Notes: generated by a model from the sequence alone, not told the origin. A stretch of 64,000 bases of DNA from Saturnia japonica (GCA_033032175.1 CM065313.1:14795327-14859326); one strand, 5' to 3'; counted from the stretch's first letter, positions 1 through 13,000 are shown. Numbers and translations are program-made.

Positions 1-1150
1 ACGGGCCCTCGACCCGTCTCTCCTGGTTCGGCTAGAGTGGCGGGAATCGGCGTATAAATCGCCTCCTGCGAGATAACATCCTCGCAGAAGGAGACCATCA
101 TCGCTCATGCCCTCTCACTGCCGAGCATGGCTCTCAACACGCTCAGCAGCGAAAGGTCCTCTCCAAACACTGCAGCCAGAGTGCGGCGCTGCTCCTCCCA
201 CGCAGCACACTCTGTGAGGACTCAAACCGCCACCGTCCGTCCAGCATGAGGCCTAGACATTTCATCTGGGCCCCAACCCGGACCCTAATCCCCTCAACGA
301 TAATGTGGGCCCCGGGAGGCGGCCCACACCGAGGCCCATGAAACATATGGGCCTCAGTTTTCTCCGCAGTCACCCTAAGGCCCAACTCCTAGACGCGTCT
401 GACCACGAGGGCCGTGCCGTCCGTGACCAGGCGCGCCACCTCAGCGAAGCTGCCCCCCGGGCTACGACCAGGGTGTCATCCGCGTAGCATATTAGTCGGG
501 TCCCCTCAAGGAGCGCTACGCGGAGCATCCAGTCGTAGCCCATGTTCCACAGGAGCGGCCCCAGCACCGACCCCTGTGGAACCCCACACCCGACGTGGCG
601 CCGGGCCACAACGCGGCGTCCATCCACAAATGCGACCTCCCTATCCTGGAGGCAGTCCTCCGCAGCCACCGCAGGTACGAGGGCACTCCGAAAAACCGGA
701 GTGCCTTGCGGATAACATCATGCGGCAGACTGTTGAAGGCTTTAGCGATGTCAAGCGATACCGCCAACAACCTACATCCACCCTCGGTCGCCTCTGCGGA
801 CCAAGCCTTCACAGGGTGGACAGGGCGTCCAACGTTGAACGTCCTCTCCGGAAGCCGAACTGCCACCCGACAGCCCCGGCCCCACCTCCATGTGCCGAAT
901 GACACAGGAGGCAAGTATGCGTTCCAGCATTTTCCCGCGTCATCCAGCAGCACCAGGGGCCGGTAAGAGGACGGGCAGTCCGGTGGGCGACTCTCCTTCG
1001 CAAGAAGGCAGAGTCGCCCCACCTTCCAGAGCTTCGGGAACCGTCCGGCCGACAAACAGCAGTCGAACAGCTCCCGAAGCTCTCCCCCCATGTGGTCCAA
1101 CGCCACACTCAGCAATTGGCCCGGACGGCTCCGCTTGTTACGCCAAATTA
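1..1150 (-). pseudogene. Degenerate R1-clade non-LTR retrotransposon reverse transcriptase
   Basis: Read on the minus strand, this encodes the central part of a reverse transcriptase. It starts near PGQLLSVALDHM (about 1150). It then reads LDIAKAFNSLPHDVI (palm motif with the first catalytic Asp), GVPQGSVLGPLLWN and the catalytic CYADDTLVVA box. The pieces lie in three different frames (roughly 1150-600, 669-385 and 385-143), so at least two frameshifts break it. The spelling of the GVPQGS..GPLLWN and YADD boxes is that of the R1/TRAS group rather than Jockey. There is no endonuclease domain, so the copy is 5'-truncated or deleted. It runs off the left edge. It probably sits in an intron of the plus-strand gene whose last exon follows. 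Confidence 0.85.
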
Positions 1151-1632
1151 CCCTGAACCTACTTATTCTTATCTCAACCCAGTAACCCAGTATGGTCGGC
1201 ACACGTTTTTCACTTCCACTCTTCTCTATCAACTGTTATCTTGTTATTTAAACTTTATAAACACATATATATCATTCCCCACACAAAACCATCCATCCCT
1301 TCTTCGGTCTACCTCTACTCCTATATCCGTCCACCTTTTCATACTTAGTACTTAGCGTTCTTTAAGTTATACGATTTTAATTCTTTTTTATGACATGCCC
1401 TTACCATGCCAACCATTGACAACTTCTCTGTAAGCTGTAAGCTATTTTCATACTTCTTCTGATATATTAATTTCTGATACTATCCATAATAGTTACATCA
1501 CACATCCATCTCTGCCACGTGTAATTTACTTTCATTCGTCCCTTTCGTTGCCCAGCACTCGCATATTTGTTACTTTTGATTATAAATTATACAACTGTAC
1601 CCTAAACCAATTGATTCTATAATATTTCACAG
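1151..1632. other. AT-rich intronic sequence
   Basis: No gene or repeat is recognised here. It lies between the retrotransposon fragment and the splice acceptor at 1622-1632, so it is probably the end of an intron of the plus-strand gene. Confidence 0.5.
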
Positions 1633-1914
1633 GAACATATACAAGTGTGTAATGACGTCACATTGAAGACTTTTGATGAGCTCACCGTCCGTTTGAGCCT
1701 CGACAGTTCAAATCTTCAGCATCAGAAGTTAGTATTTCAGTTGGTAAAACCGCATATCCCAGGATTTAGCTATGTCCCTGAGAATCAGAATATGGAAGTA
1801 GACGAGGCGGAAACTCCGACGAATACGACTCTGAAGAGCGATGCTGTAAAGGAAGGTAGAAAGAGGAAAGAAAGTAATGAACAACAGGATAAAAAGAAAA
1901 AGTCTAAGAAATAA
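1633..1914 (+). CDS. Terminal coding exon of an unrecognised host gene (Lys-rich C-terminus)
   Basis: A good splice acceptor (AATATTTCACAG, 1621-1632) opens into a 93-codon reading frame that starts E-H-I-Q-V-C-N-D-V and ends at TAA 1912-1914. The first two thirds have ordinary globular composition (KTFDELTVRLSLDSS). An acidic stretch follows (MEVDEAE), then a very basic tail (GRKRKESNE, KKKKSKK) that looks like a nuclear or nucleolar localisation signal. A consensus AATAAA lies 52 bases after the stop. I do not recognise the family; a nucleolar or ribosome-biogenesis protein would fit the tail, but this is a guess. Upstream exons are outside the window to the left. Confidence 0.6.
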   Translation, partial: EHIQVCNDVTLKTFDELTVRLSLDSSNLQHQKLVFQLVKPHIPGFSYVPENQNMEVDEAETPTNTTLKSDAVKEGRKRKESNEQQDKKKKSKK

Positions 1915-1965
1915 AACATTGTTACAATAATGTGATCTTGTTTTTTTTTTATGTAAACAATATAT

Positions 1966-1971
1966 AATAAA
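1966..1971 (+). terminator. Poly(A) signal AATAAA
   Basis: A consensus AATAAA sits 52 bases after the stop codon at 1914 in an A/T-rich 3' UTR. It supports 1633-1914 being a true last exon. Confidence 0.6.
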
Positions 1972-2054
1972 AGTATATCAATTGTCGATAAAAAATTTAA
2001 AAAAAACCGCTTTAAGTGAAGGAATATACATTTACCGGCACTATAAAGGCATAA

Positions 2055-2169
2055 GGCAGCCTGTCCACTGACGCGGTACTGTGAAAATTTGGACTAATAG
2101 AATTTGCAACATTAGAATTTTATTGGTTGAAATTTGCACAGCTCTGCTCGCTTCAGTAGACAGGTTGCC
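2055..2169. repeat. Short fold-back MITE-like palindrome
   Basis: The 21-base ends (2055-2075 and 2149-2169) are inverted copies with a few mismatches. The interior pairs as well, so the whole 115 bases can form one imperfect hairpin. This is the form of a miniature inverted-repeat or fold-back element. I see no clear target-site duplication. Confidence 0.55.
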
Positions 2170-3694
2170 AATAGGCCGTCACTCATTTATTAACCCGGCA
2201 CCCGACCAGCACTGCCTCCTCGCTCGACGTCCACTCATTGTCGACGGGTGAACATCGCGTTTTAACGAATTGACGAGTAGTTCCGACTTATAGTCCTTGG
2301 GTTAGCCACTCCCAGTCCGATGGTGATTAGCGCGTTGACAACTGGCGGTCCGCTCGTGTGCGAGTCGAGACGGTAACGTTACGGAATTGATGATTGAGTG
2401 CGCATATACAGAGTGTAAAAAACGAACGGACCATGGAGGGAAGTATATTAAATGTTGAAAATAACAAAATTTACTTAAAAGAAACATTATCATCATTAGC
2501 AGTATCTGTCTATCGGGATACCTCTCACTAATAATTTAAGACTGTGGTTTAAAAGTTAGCTCATAAGAAATCTAATTATTTTTCATAAATTACTATTATG
2601 AAATAGCAGGGAAAAAAACATAAACAGCAAACGAAACAAAAAGATTATCGAGATGTTCGTTTCCGTTTTAAAATTACAGCTCACGCATAGATAAACAAAA
2701 ATGTTCTCTAAATTTAGTTTTAAAGACTGTCATAATATCTCTTGTCTAATAAACGGTCAAACGACAATTTTCAATCAACAATTATTTTACGATACTTCCT
2801 TCACACATTATCTTTTTTTTTATTTAGTTACCTACTCTCATAGTGGAATTCTAAGAAAATTAAAATTACTTTTTTGACCTAATTAGTCTAGGTTAGGTAA
2901 TGTTAGAGTTAAATTTCATTGTTATTCAGAGGCAATGTCTATTTGAGAGATTTTATCCTTATCATAGAGATCATACACCCTATGGATTGGTGAAATAACA
3001 TAGTGAATGTCACTTTTTTTTTTTACATTTTTTTTGGTTGGTTCGATTCCCGGTAAGATCTGTGAATGCAATTATTATTTAACAAAAAAACAAGAATGTT
3101 TCCTTTTTAAAATTTGCTAACTTCAATATTTAATGTACTCTTCCTCCATGTTCCATTAGTTTTTCCATTCTGTTTATGGAAATCCATACAAAGAAATCTG
3201 AACCGCACGGGGTGATGCGGTACCGGTCGGGAGCCGGGTTATTAGGTGAATGAGACCTATAGGCGAGAACTAGATTAAACCGATGGGGCCCGTTCACCGA
3301 CCTGGATGCGAAGGAGACCATGTATTGTGGCGTCGATGTGTGTAGATTTAACTACATTAGATCCACGCCACGCATCGCAACGCTACTATTTATGCTACAT
3401 GACCAAGCCAACTAACTGGACGACTGGCAAATGTTACGTCATTCGTTTCATTTACGGATTGCAAAAAAAACTACAAAATTTAATTTTTCACAACTATCAC
3501 TAATATAAATGTGATTATTTTACTTTTTGTGATGACAAGAGTTCCACTCGTTCGTCTAGTTTGCTTGGTAATGTAGTGTTTGGGACGTCTCAGACGTGTG
3601 CGTCGGCCTGGTGTAGTTCTCGGATAAAAAACCAGTTGGCAGTCTAATGCCCAGTTTCTTTAAATTATCACGTAATCGAGATTAACATCGCAAC
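2170..3694. other. Intergenic sequence between convergent genes; 3' UTR of the WS/DGAT gene at its right end
   Basis: No coding region is supported. At about 3037-3053 the text GGTTCGATTCCCGG matches a tRNA B box and could be the rump of a truncated tRNA-derived SINE. A GC-richer patch at 3200-3310 is not recognised. The last few hundred bases should be the 3' UTR of the minus-strand gene ending at 3695. Confidence 0.35.
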
Positions 3695-4038
3695 TTATAT
3701 ATCTGTGAAACGTCGGCGAAGTGGAGGCGGGCTGACGGTCATTAGCGTTGGTGGCTTGAGTGTACTTGCTCTTTCAAACTTTTCTTCTTCATTGGGACTT
3801 ATTTCTCCAGCGGTGACGACATGGGCAAGTTCCTGTGTTGTTACCGTCTCTGAAATTCTAGCCGGTGGATGCGTTTGGGTAGCTATTCTGGCGATTTCCT
3901 GATCGACTTTACTGACCAGTTGTTCAATAGCTGTCGGCCAACGTGTCGATGGGACGATGTGTGCGGGGGAGAGTCGAGCGTCTGTCATGACTGATATGCG
4001 AACTGTGTCTGCGTACTGAATTACTGTTAACGACATAC
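3695..4038 (-). CDS. WS/DGAT-like gene, exon 7 (C-terminus)
   Basis: It follows the acceptor TTTTTACAG and completes the split Ser codon left by exon 6. It then reads MSLTVIQYADTVRISVMTDA, RLSPAHIVPSTRWPTAIEQL and VDQEIARI, the usual last conserved block of WS/DGAT enzymes. A poorly conserved 60-residue acidic-to-basic tail ends at TAA 3695. The 3.8-kb intron before it was enlarged by transposon insertions. Confidence 0.85.
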
Positions 4039-7000
4039 CTGTAAAAATTGTTTATTAAATTATAAAGATCTTTAGATCAAAGGTTCTCAAACTTACTTCT
4101 CCATCGACCACCTTGCGATAAAAAAAAATCTTGCAACCTAAGTATTTTGCTATCTGTGGCTTATCTTCTAAACATGAACCAAAGACGGTAGGAATAAGGA
4201 ATTAAATTATATAATCCTATATTTATAATAGTGTTATTAGTTACTAATTCCGTGGAACTGTTGTAAATAGGTATCAGAAAAACATGACCTTTCTCCATTT
4301 TTTAATCTTCCACTCTCCTAGACTGCCAAAATGCTCTCATATTTTCTCTGAGTAGGTATCCAAGCCCTCCGAAAAAAGCTAAGGTACTTATAAAACAATA
4401 AATTTTTTCAACGTTATTTTAATTAATATTTAACTATACGAGTATTAAAATTATGTTTATATTCAAACTGAAAGTCAGAGAAAAAATATTACTTATTATT
4501 GTAAAAACAAAAACACGCTTTTAGAGAAAACCCAATTAAAAAATTGAAAATAAATTAGAATTAAGAATAGTGTAAAAAAATTAAAGAAAAAGAAAATGTA
4601 TTTATTGTGAAAAACCGTGGGGTGCTTTTTAAGATATTAATGATATTATCAAAATGATAATCCTTCTACATAGATCTGTCTATAAAATATATATAACTAT
4701 TGACATCACAGATCAGAAAACCAAGGGAGATAGGGTTCGGGGGCGTATTGAGTGCGAACGCATCTGGCCTAAATTGGGCTTGATGTTCATTTTTGTTTGT
4801 ATTCGAATTCACACCGTGGACGATTTACACATCTGTTGAATTTTGACAAAATGCCACGTTGTTCAGTGTTTGTTTGTAAAAATACAAGTTGTAATGTGAA
4901 TTATGTTAAGGATGTCATTTCATTCCACAAGTAAATAAGGGTTAGGGGGTTACTCACTCGCGTCCGTAGGCTTTACTCTAGTTTCCCTACATGTGACCCC
5001 TAAATGGGACCCAGCTAAATGGGCCGGCAAGCTTTGTAAAGAACCACCCTCTACGCTAGTTGTGAACTTTTCTAACATAAGGGGGCTGAATTCCAACTTA
5101 AACGCCGTTCACTTCCATCTTGAGGCAGCGAAGTCGGCCTTGCTCTTTCCTACCGAAACGCAGATATCTTCTCCAGCTGACATCTCTTTCTGGGGTACAA
5201 TCTGGAGCATTCCTTTATATCGCGGGCAGGGGTGTGCGTGTACATCAGAGAGGATATCTGCTCTCGTAGCCTCGACAGCATTGAATTTCGGGACCTATCC
5301 ATCTTCTGGCTACGCGTAGATCGCGACTATCATCCGTTTGTTGACCGACTAGTTGAGCATATGCAAATGGCTACAGATTCTGTGCTGCAGCAGGTCCCAT
5401 CCGCAGAGATCGTGATTCTCGGCGACTTTAACGCCCACCACGTCGAGTGGCTTAGGTCACGCACCACCGATCATGCGGGGAGATCTGTTTGCGATTTCGC
5501 ACTAGCATATGATCTGCTAACTGGTCAACACGCCAACGCGAATCCCATATGTGGATGATCATTCACCTTCCTTGTTGGACCTTCTGTTGACCTCTCATCC
5601 GGACGGCTACCTGGTTTCTGTCGATCCTCCTCTTGGTTCGTCGGACCACTGCCTTATCCGGAGTACAGTGCCTGTTACACGTTCAACGCGGCCTCGCTTT
5701 GCGCCACCATTTGTCGCAACTTCTCGTTTTGAGAACACTCCCCTGTCAGCCACAGCCAGTTTCGGAATTCTTGGCGCCGTCATTTCGAGTGACGTCCAGT
5801 TCCGCAGTCAGTTGGAAAGTAAGGCCAAATGTGACTCAAAGAAGTTTGGTGTGCTCAGTAAGGCGAGACGGTACTTCACGTCGGCTCATCGCCTAAATCT
5901 GTATAAGGCGCAAATTCGACCCCACATGGAGTATTGTTCTCGTCTCTGGGCGGGAGCCCCCCAGTGCCAGCTACTTCCTTTTGGCCGCATTCAGCGTAGG
6001 GCGGCTCGAGTTATTGACGATCAAGCACTTTCCGATCGGCTTGATCCATTGGCTTTGCGTAGAGATGTTGGTTAACTCTGCATCTTCTACCGCATTTATC
6101 ATGGGGAGTGTTCTGAGGAATTGTTTGGATTGATCCCGGTTGCTGAATTTCACCATCGGACATCGCGACAGAATCGTAAATTCCATCTATACCACCTCGA
6201 TGTCCAGCGTTTCACAACAGTGCGTTTCTTAAGACACTTTCAGCCTCGCAGAACCACTCTGTGGTACCAGCTGTCGCTTGAGGTCTTTCCGAGCCGTTAT
6301 TACCTGGTGACCTTCAAGAAGAGATCATTTGATGTTTGTTAAAACGTGATGAACTATCAAGCCATTTTTTTCTATACAAACAGAAACCATTGCTGTCTCA
6401 GTAGAAATAGATTAATAAATAAGTTGAACTAATGGCGCAATGGATGAATGGTCGCGGTCGTAACGATAAAACAATAGATTCGTCCATGAAATAGAGATGT
6501 GATGTGATACGTGTACCTGTCGATATTTTTTCTATGTCCACAGTCCACACCTAATTCGGATGTTAGTATTATACAATTATTTCATTATTATTTCCAAATA
6601 AAATCATATTAAAATCCGTGCCGCATTTTATTGGTTTGAATCTTTTTGATAAAATTTATTTTCATTAGTTCAACCAATCACCTATGAAGAACTATTTAAC
6701 AATGCGTTTCAAAGCCGTGATGAAGAGATTAAGACTAAGTACATTATTTAACGCAAAATGCAACACATTAACTGTCCAAACGCCAACTGTTAAATAAATA
6801 TTTGCATTTTACTGGCCAGTAAAACAATGTAAACGAAAAATGAAAAAAAAAATTGTTATTGCATAATTATTGTTTATTTAGTCGAAATTGTAATAAAATA
6901 TTTTTATACAAAATGTTTTAATTCACCGTAAATTTTTATATCGATAACACTTTTCATCTCTAGTTGTATAAATGTGTTTATTAACAATCTGTCACTACAG

Positions 7001-10000
7001 GCTGATGCGCCGCCTTCTTTTTGCATGTTTGTTATAAGTTAGTTTATTTGTGTTGTTGCAAATATCTTAGGGTGCGTGAGAAATATGAGGACGCATGCCG
7101 TATTTATACTTTTTGTATTTGTATCAGAGTAGTAAAGGGGTGGAGCTTCACTGTGCCGAGGAGACGTGAACACGAACAACTATTGTTTCAAAGCAAATCT
7201 CCCTTGTTTTGTGATTGACACCATGCACCCCACGCTTTTTTTACAATAAAATACTTTTTTTTATTAAATTTTTTACACTAAGTATTCTTAATTCAAATTT
7301 CTTAAAATTTATTTTTTTATTTTTTAGTTGGACTTTCTATAAAAGCGTGTTTTTTTAGTTTTTTTTTTAAACTATTATTTCTTTATCTTTTTTAGTTGGA
7401 TTTTCGCTAATCCTGATTATCCTAGTAAGGATAACGGGTCTAACTATTTGAAATATAAAATTGTCATCGGTTCTTGATAAGTATGCCAAATTTTGAGTTA
7501 ATCCGACGTTTTGAAGGGGATCAAAATCATGTTCAAAGTTTCCGTTACATAAATACATACGTATGATGCTAATAAAAGCGTGATAAACTACTAATAAACT
7601 ACCTGATCCGTGCTAATATTTCGCATATTATGAAATGTAAACAATCTAAGAACTGACATGTTAGTTAAACGAATTATTAATAGATGGCGCCTCATACCTG
7701 TAGTTGAATATATTATCATTAGAAATCAACAGAATCATCAAAATATTTTTTAACTATTTGTATATTTTTCGTCAACAGGGAACCTTTAAATGATGTTTTA
7801 ATCTCAATATCTTTGATAAAGAATTAGGGATAAATGTCATTGCTGCAAAAACACCTTTGAGAAATAATATATCGATAGAACTCACTTATATTAGCTTGAG
7901 GTGGCCGCCAGTAAACAACAAAGTCTACAGTTTGCCCCCATAGTGTCGTTCGTGGTTTTGCGTCCACAGGAGAGTTTATTTCAGCATAGGATACAGCGTA
8001 TCGCCGAGACAGAACATTTAGCGATAGCCTAGCGAGAGGAGACGGAAGGGCTCTGGTTAATGCTCCACACCTGGCCTGGGCAGCCCAAGCCGCGGCTAGC
8101 GCTCGCTGTCGGTTACACGCTTGCTCCACTACAGAAGCGATGCGGCGAGGTGTTCCACCAACAGGTAGAGCTAGGCAGACCATACCTTTAAAACAACATC
8201 GATTATCAAATTTAAAGTTGTCCGTTTTATATAACAATATTTGGGCGCCCGAGCTGTGCTCGGTGTCTTATAAACAAAAAAAAGAAATCACCTATCTAAG
8301 TAAACTTGGAATGTAAAACATTATCTTAATGCAAAGTTTTTCAAAATAGTTGGAGCCGTTTCCGAGAAACCAATTATTTAGAATTTAGATCATGTAAAAT
8401 AAAATATATTGTAAGTATTTTTTTATAGTAAAACAGTATTGTGCAGTAAAACAATCAACAACAATTGCTTACTACTGGGGAATCAGCAAACCACCGCCGG
8501 CCTGAAATCCTCTCCGCAGCTAGATATACAATGGTTAATCCCAAAACATGAGAAAGTAAAACAGGATCATTGTGAAGGTTTTATCATGACTGGATAGTCG
8601 AGTACAAATGCTTTACTATCCCGTTGATCCAGGAACACGATACGTCTAAACGTGCTATTTACTGCAGGTGTTAGGTACATGTTGGTCGTGATTCAATTGG
8701 AATCAATAGCCGTTTTCCACCGCCCATTAAATGTACACAATATTTTTGCAATGCTTTTTACCTATATAATTTTATAATAATAATAATAATTTAATAGGTA
8801 TAAGCTTTTGTAATCCATTAGCGAACTATATTGAGCAAAATAATCAAAATTGTAACCCATTAGCTAATTATAGGTATTAAGTGAAATAATCAAAATTGTA
8901 ATCAATTAGCGAACTACAGGTATTGAGTGAAATAATGAAAATTGTAAGCCATTAGCGAATTACAGGTATTGAGTGAAATAATCAAAATTGTAATCCATTA
9001 GCGAACTACAGGTATCGAGTGAAATAATGAAAGTTGTAATCCATTAGCGAATTACAGGTATTGAGTGAAATAATCGAAATTGTAATCAATTAGCGAACTA
9101 CAGGTATTGAGTGAAATAATCAAAATTGTAATCCATTAGCGAACTACAGGTATCGAGTGAAATAATGAAAGTTGTAATCCATTAGCGAATTACAGGTATT
9201 GAGTGAAATAATCGAAATTGTAATCCATTAGCGAACTATAGGTATTGAGTGAAATAATCAAAATGGTAATCCGTTAGCGACCTATAATGAGTGATATAAT
9301 CCTAAAAATCACTATAAAAATATACGCACCGCCCGTTTGCGACTTCTTATATATTTTTCCCTGTCCTTCCGCAAAAGTGAACAGAAAATCCTCGGAAGCT
9401 GCTCTTGCTGTAGTGAGTATGCTCTCCGGTGGGTTAGCATGTGAATGTTCGTAAAAAGCTCGTAGTGCGTCAGTGGCTGCATATAATGCGATATCGGTGC
9501 AAGATACGCCAAGCGCACGCGCAACTCGCTCCAAACCCGCCCTAGACACAGGCCGAGACCAGCACACCACCTACATTAGAAAACATTTTAGCATCAAAAT
9601 AGTATGATTTCAGTTTACCCATTACTTAATTTTTTTTCCTTTGAGAATAGGTATAAAGTTGGTAAATAAAAATAATGAAATAATTCTGTGGAAACAAAAT
9701 AAGTATTTTGTTTAGTGCCTACGTCATAATAGAATGGCTTAGGCATAGGTACTGTAGAGTAATTGAGAGACTCCAGAAGATCATAATAATAAACAATTTT
9801 ATACTGTTATCTTCGATAAAGAAACATTGTCGGTCTCTCTAGAATCACCTACATCTCAAAAAATACAGGAACATTCTTTATAATTAATAAATAATAATAA
9901 CAAATAAAAAATTAATAAATAAATTATAATTAATTACCTTTCGACCACATAAAGAAACAGTTTGCAATACATGTCTTTTACCATCATCAGCTCTTATAGT

Positions 10001-13000
10001 ATCAGTCCACAGTTTTGAAGGAGCTTTATATATTTCCACAAGACCTCGCCACGTTTCACCTGTCGCTCTCGCACATATATAGGCTAATTCACCGTACTTC
10101 CACGTCATTGTGTTGGGGTGTTTTGCATGTCCATAGTTCTTCAATTCGATTAGAGCCACAAGTTCATCGCGTAAGCGGAATGGAAATTTGAAAAACATTC
10201 GAGTTGAAGTTATGAATGTGTCGAAGGTACGCCGCGGCCATTTACGAGGATCTGCTGTTATTAGAGGTGACACGATTATCTGGAATTGACGTAACACAAA
10301 GGTAATCTATGTTTATATAACTATTGAGAAAATAAATTTTCAAGAATTTCATAACGCCTTACCAAACCCGATTAACTACAAACTGAGTTGTTCTTAGCGC
10401 AAATGTTTGCATGAATATTTTTTTAATACTTATTTTTTTTTTCTATTTCACAAAATTTATTTACTATTTAAACTTGGTAAACTACACGATGTGAAAGTAG
10501 CATAGATATAAATAAACAATAAATATCTTTAAATCTAAATATAAATACCTAATCTAACAATCACAATACAAATCTTTATAAATAGAAATTTTGTTGAGCC
10601 AAGAGAACGACAGAATATATCAAATTCAGATTGGATACTGTAGTAAATTCGGTAGATGGCTAAATGTTGGTCGGTGTTTATTGATTACGACGGATTTGCG
10701 ATTCTGCAAGCGACTATTACTAGGGAAATCTGAGATGCATAACTATTACAAAAAATGGGCTGTTAACATGGCCATTTCAAACCTTAACTAGGAATGCTAA
10801 ATCTAAGACGTTTCTTCTACATTGCAACGTAAACACTCTTTATGGCATATACACGATAGGTACGCATATCTAGAAAATAAATATTTGTACTAACTGACCT
10901 TCATTATAGTCAAATTCCTTCTTTTGCATTCCCTTTGAATAGCCGCTAGGAAAGTTAGTGCGGTGATTGGTTCTGTCGGTCTTGAGTCCCGTCCATTCCT
11001 TTTTATCAAAACTCTGATTGCATTTATGCTTGATATAAGTATTAATCCGGCAACATGAAATGCCCCAGGCAGCGTCTTCAAAGCTCGAGGACTCTCTAAC
11101 GGATCATATTCTGATACGAATTCATTCCAAGTATTGGACATACTTTCGTTTAATTTTCCCCATAGCTCTGGGAGAGCTGAGGTAGTTGGAAATAGTCTGG
11201 TCAAAGGACTCGTTGTATGCGTAGTTTCTTGATCGGTCACTGTATCGGTTGGATTATTTTGTTCAACCATTAGTAAGTCACCGATGTTGAGAGACTTTTT
11301 CCCTGTGAGAAGTAAGTGGTGAACTCGCACCAAAATGTAGTATCTCGGTTCAGTCGCAACACAAGGTATAATGATGTACTGCCAGGGTGGTTGATCCGGT
11401 GGAAAATATTTTGATACAATTTCACTAACGAATTCCTGAAATTAAAAGGTTTTTCTATTGTGATAATATAATAAAATTTAAGTAACAACACTTAAAGAAA
11501 ATTATTCACAATTAGTCTTTACTATAATGAAATAGCCCATTTAAGGCATAGTAAGTGGGTACAAGCCAATAATATTAACATTTTTCACTAATCTGCAAAT
11601 AAGCGCACAGTTTTCGATGATTCCAAAATAAAGCAGCTAGATATTACATGTATATACGTAATGCCAAATGCAACATCATGTATAATTCCCCGGAAGGGGC
11701 TATCCATAAATTACGTCACACGTTTAGGGGTGGGAGGGGGTCGACGAAGTGTGACATTGTGTGACAAGGGGCGGGGAGGGGTCCCAAATTTTGTGACATC
11801 ACATTTTTTCAAAATATAATATTTTGTATCTAAGTACATTAGAACTTCTTTAAGTCGAAAACCTCCCAAACTCGAAAGAATGTGTTCCTTTCCATTCAAG
11901 CCCCAAAACCTCCGTTGCACTAAATCTCAACCCTCTAGTCAATTAAATCAGAGAAAATTAAATTAGACTTCTTTATCTCGAACATAGCAATGTTTTATTT
12001 AACAACTTTTACAACTCGATTATTTGAAATTTATTACCTTTATAGTTCGAAGAAAAATAAGTTACCGACTTTAAGAATGTTATCGACAATGTAAGTACAC
12101 CATTGTTTCTTAGAAAAATTGCAAAATATGTGACATCACACTAGGTAGGGGGGGGGGGGGGTCTCACAAATGTGACCAGCTGTGACTAGGACGGGGGAGG
12201 GGTCAAAAAATCATGATTTTCGTGTGACGTAATTTATGGATGGCCCCGAATTTGTGACAATAATTATATACAAGTAGGTATGTAGTATTTTAATTACAGT
12301 AAACTTAAATAACCGATGATGTTAATTGTTTAATGATATACCTGAATATTGCTTTCATTGACTTGCCGACCTCTATACACGGTATTGGCTACGATGAAAT
12401 GGTTTTCAGTCCGGAACGGTGAGTTTGCGTCCCAAGCATAGTTTCCCCAGCAGGACACCAACGAATGTCGCAGTCTTGGAAACATGAGGTCTCCGTTTTT
12501 ATCACGCTTATTAATGACATGTTTCATTAGCCGATCTCTTATTTGATCAGTGTTAAGTGTGTCTGCAAAATTTTCAATTTATGGTTTACTGTATCACTAT
12601 AGTGGACTATTTTGCAAACTTAATATTTTGCTAATTAATTTATGCAGGTACTTATAGTGATTACAATAATTATTAACCTACTTTTGGGATGTAAAATACA
12701 ATACTTTAATTTAAAAAAATTATATACAGTGCAAAAATTCTTGTTTGACCTCAATCGGACTAAAAAACTAATGATGACAAAGTCAACAATAGAGCACGCT
12801 TGCTCAATGTATTTTGATTTTAAATAAAATACGCAAGCATTTCACTGTTTAAATGAAGTTGAGGTCGAAGATGGTACATGTTAAGCCTAGAAAGGTAAGG
12901 ATAGATTTTTAAATAAAAATTAGTAATTATCAGCGTTTGATAACAGCTTCACCTGGTATTTCTCCGTTTCTACCGGAACGTAGGTACTGCTACCAGTCTC

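Larger units (their letters stand above)
4514..7349 (+). mobile_element. THAP/P-element-like DNA transposon remnant with long terminal inverted repeats
   Basis: Bases 4514-4624 and 7226-7349 are imperfect inverted copies of each other, both starting CACGCTTTT at the outer end and reaching a GTGGGGTG box at the inner end. Similarity continues inwards (AAGGGAGAT is shared at about 4724 and, inverted, near 7200). Just inside the left repeat is the start of a THAP zinc-finger reading frame (4851). THAP domains are the DNA-binding domain of P-element transposases, so this is probably a P-superfamily relic. The rest of the transposase is not recognisable. A deleted retrotransposon is nested inside. 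No 8-bp target duplication was visible in the A-rich flanks. It sits in intron 6 of the WS/DGAT gene. Confidence 0.6.
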
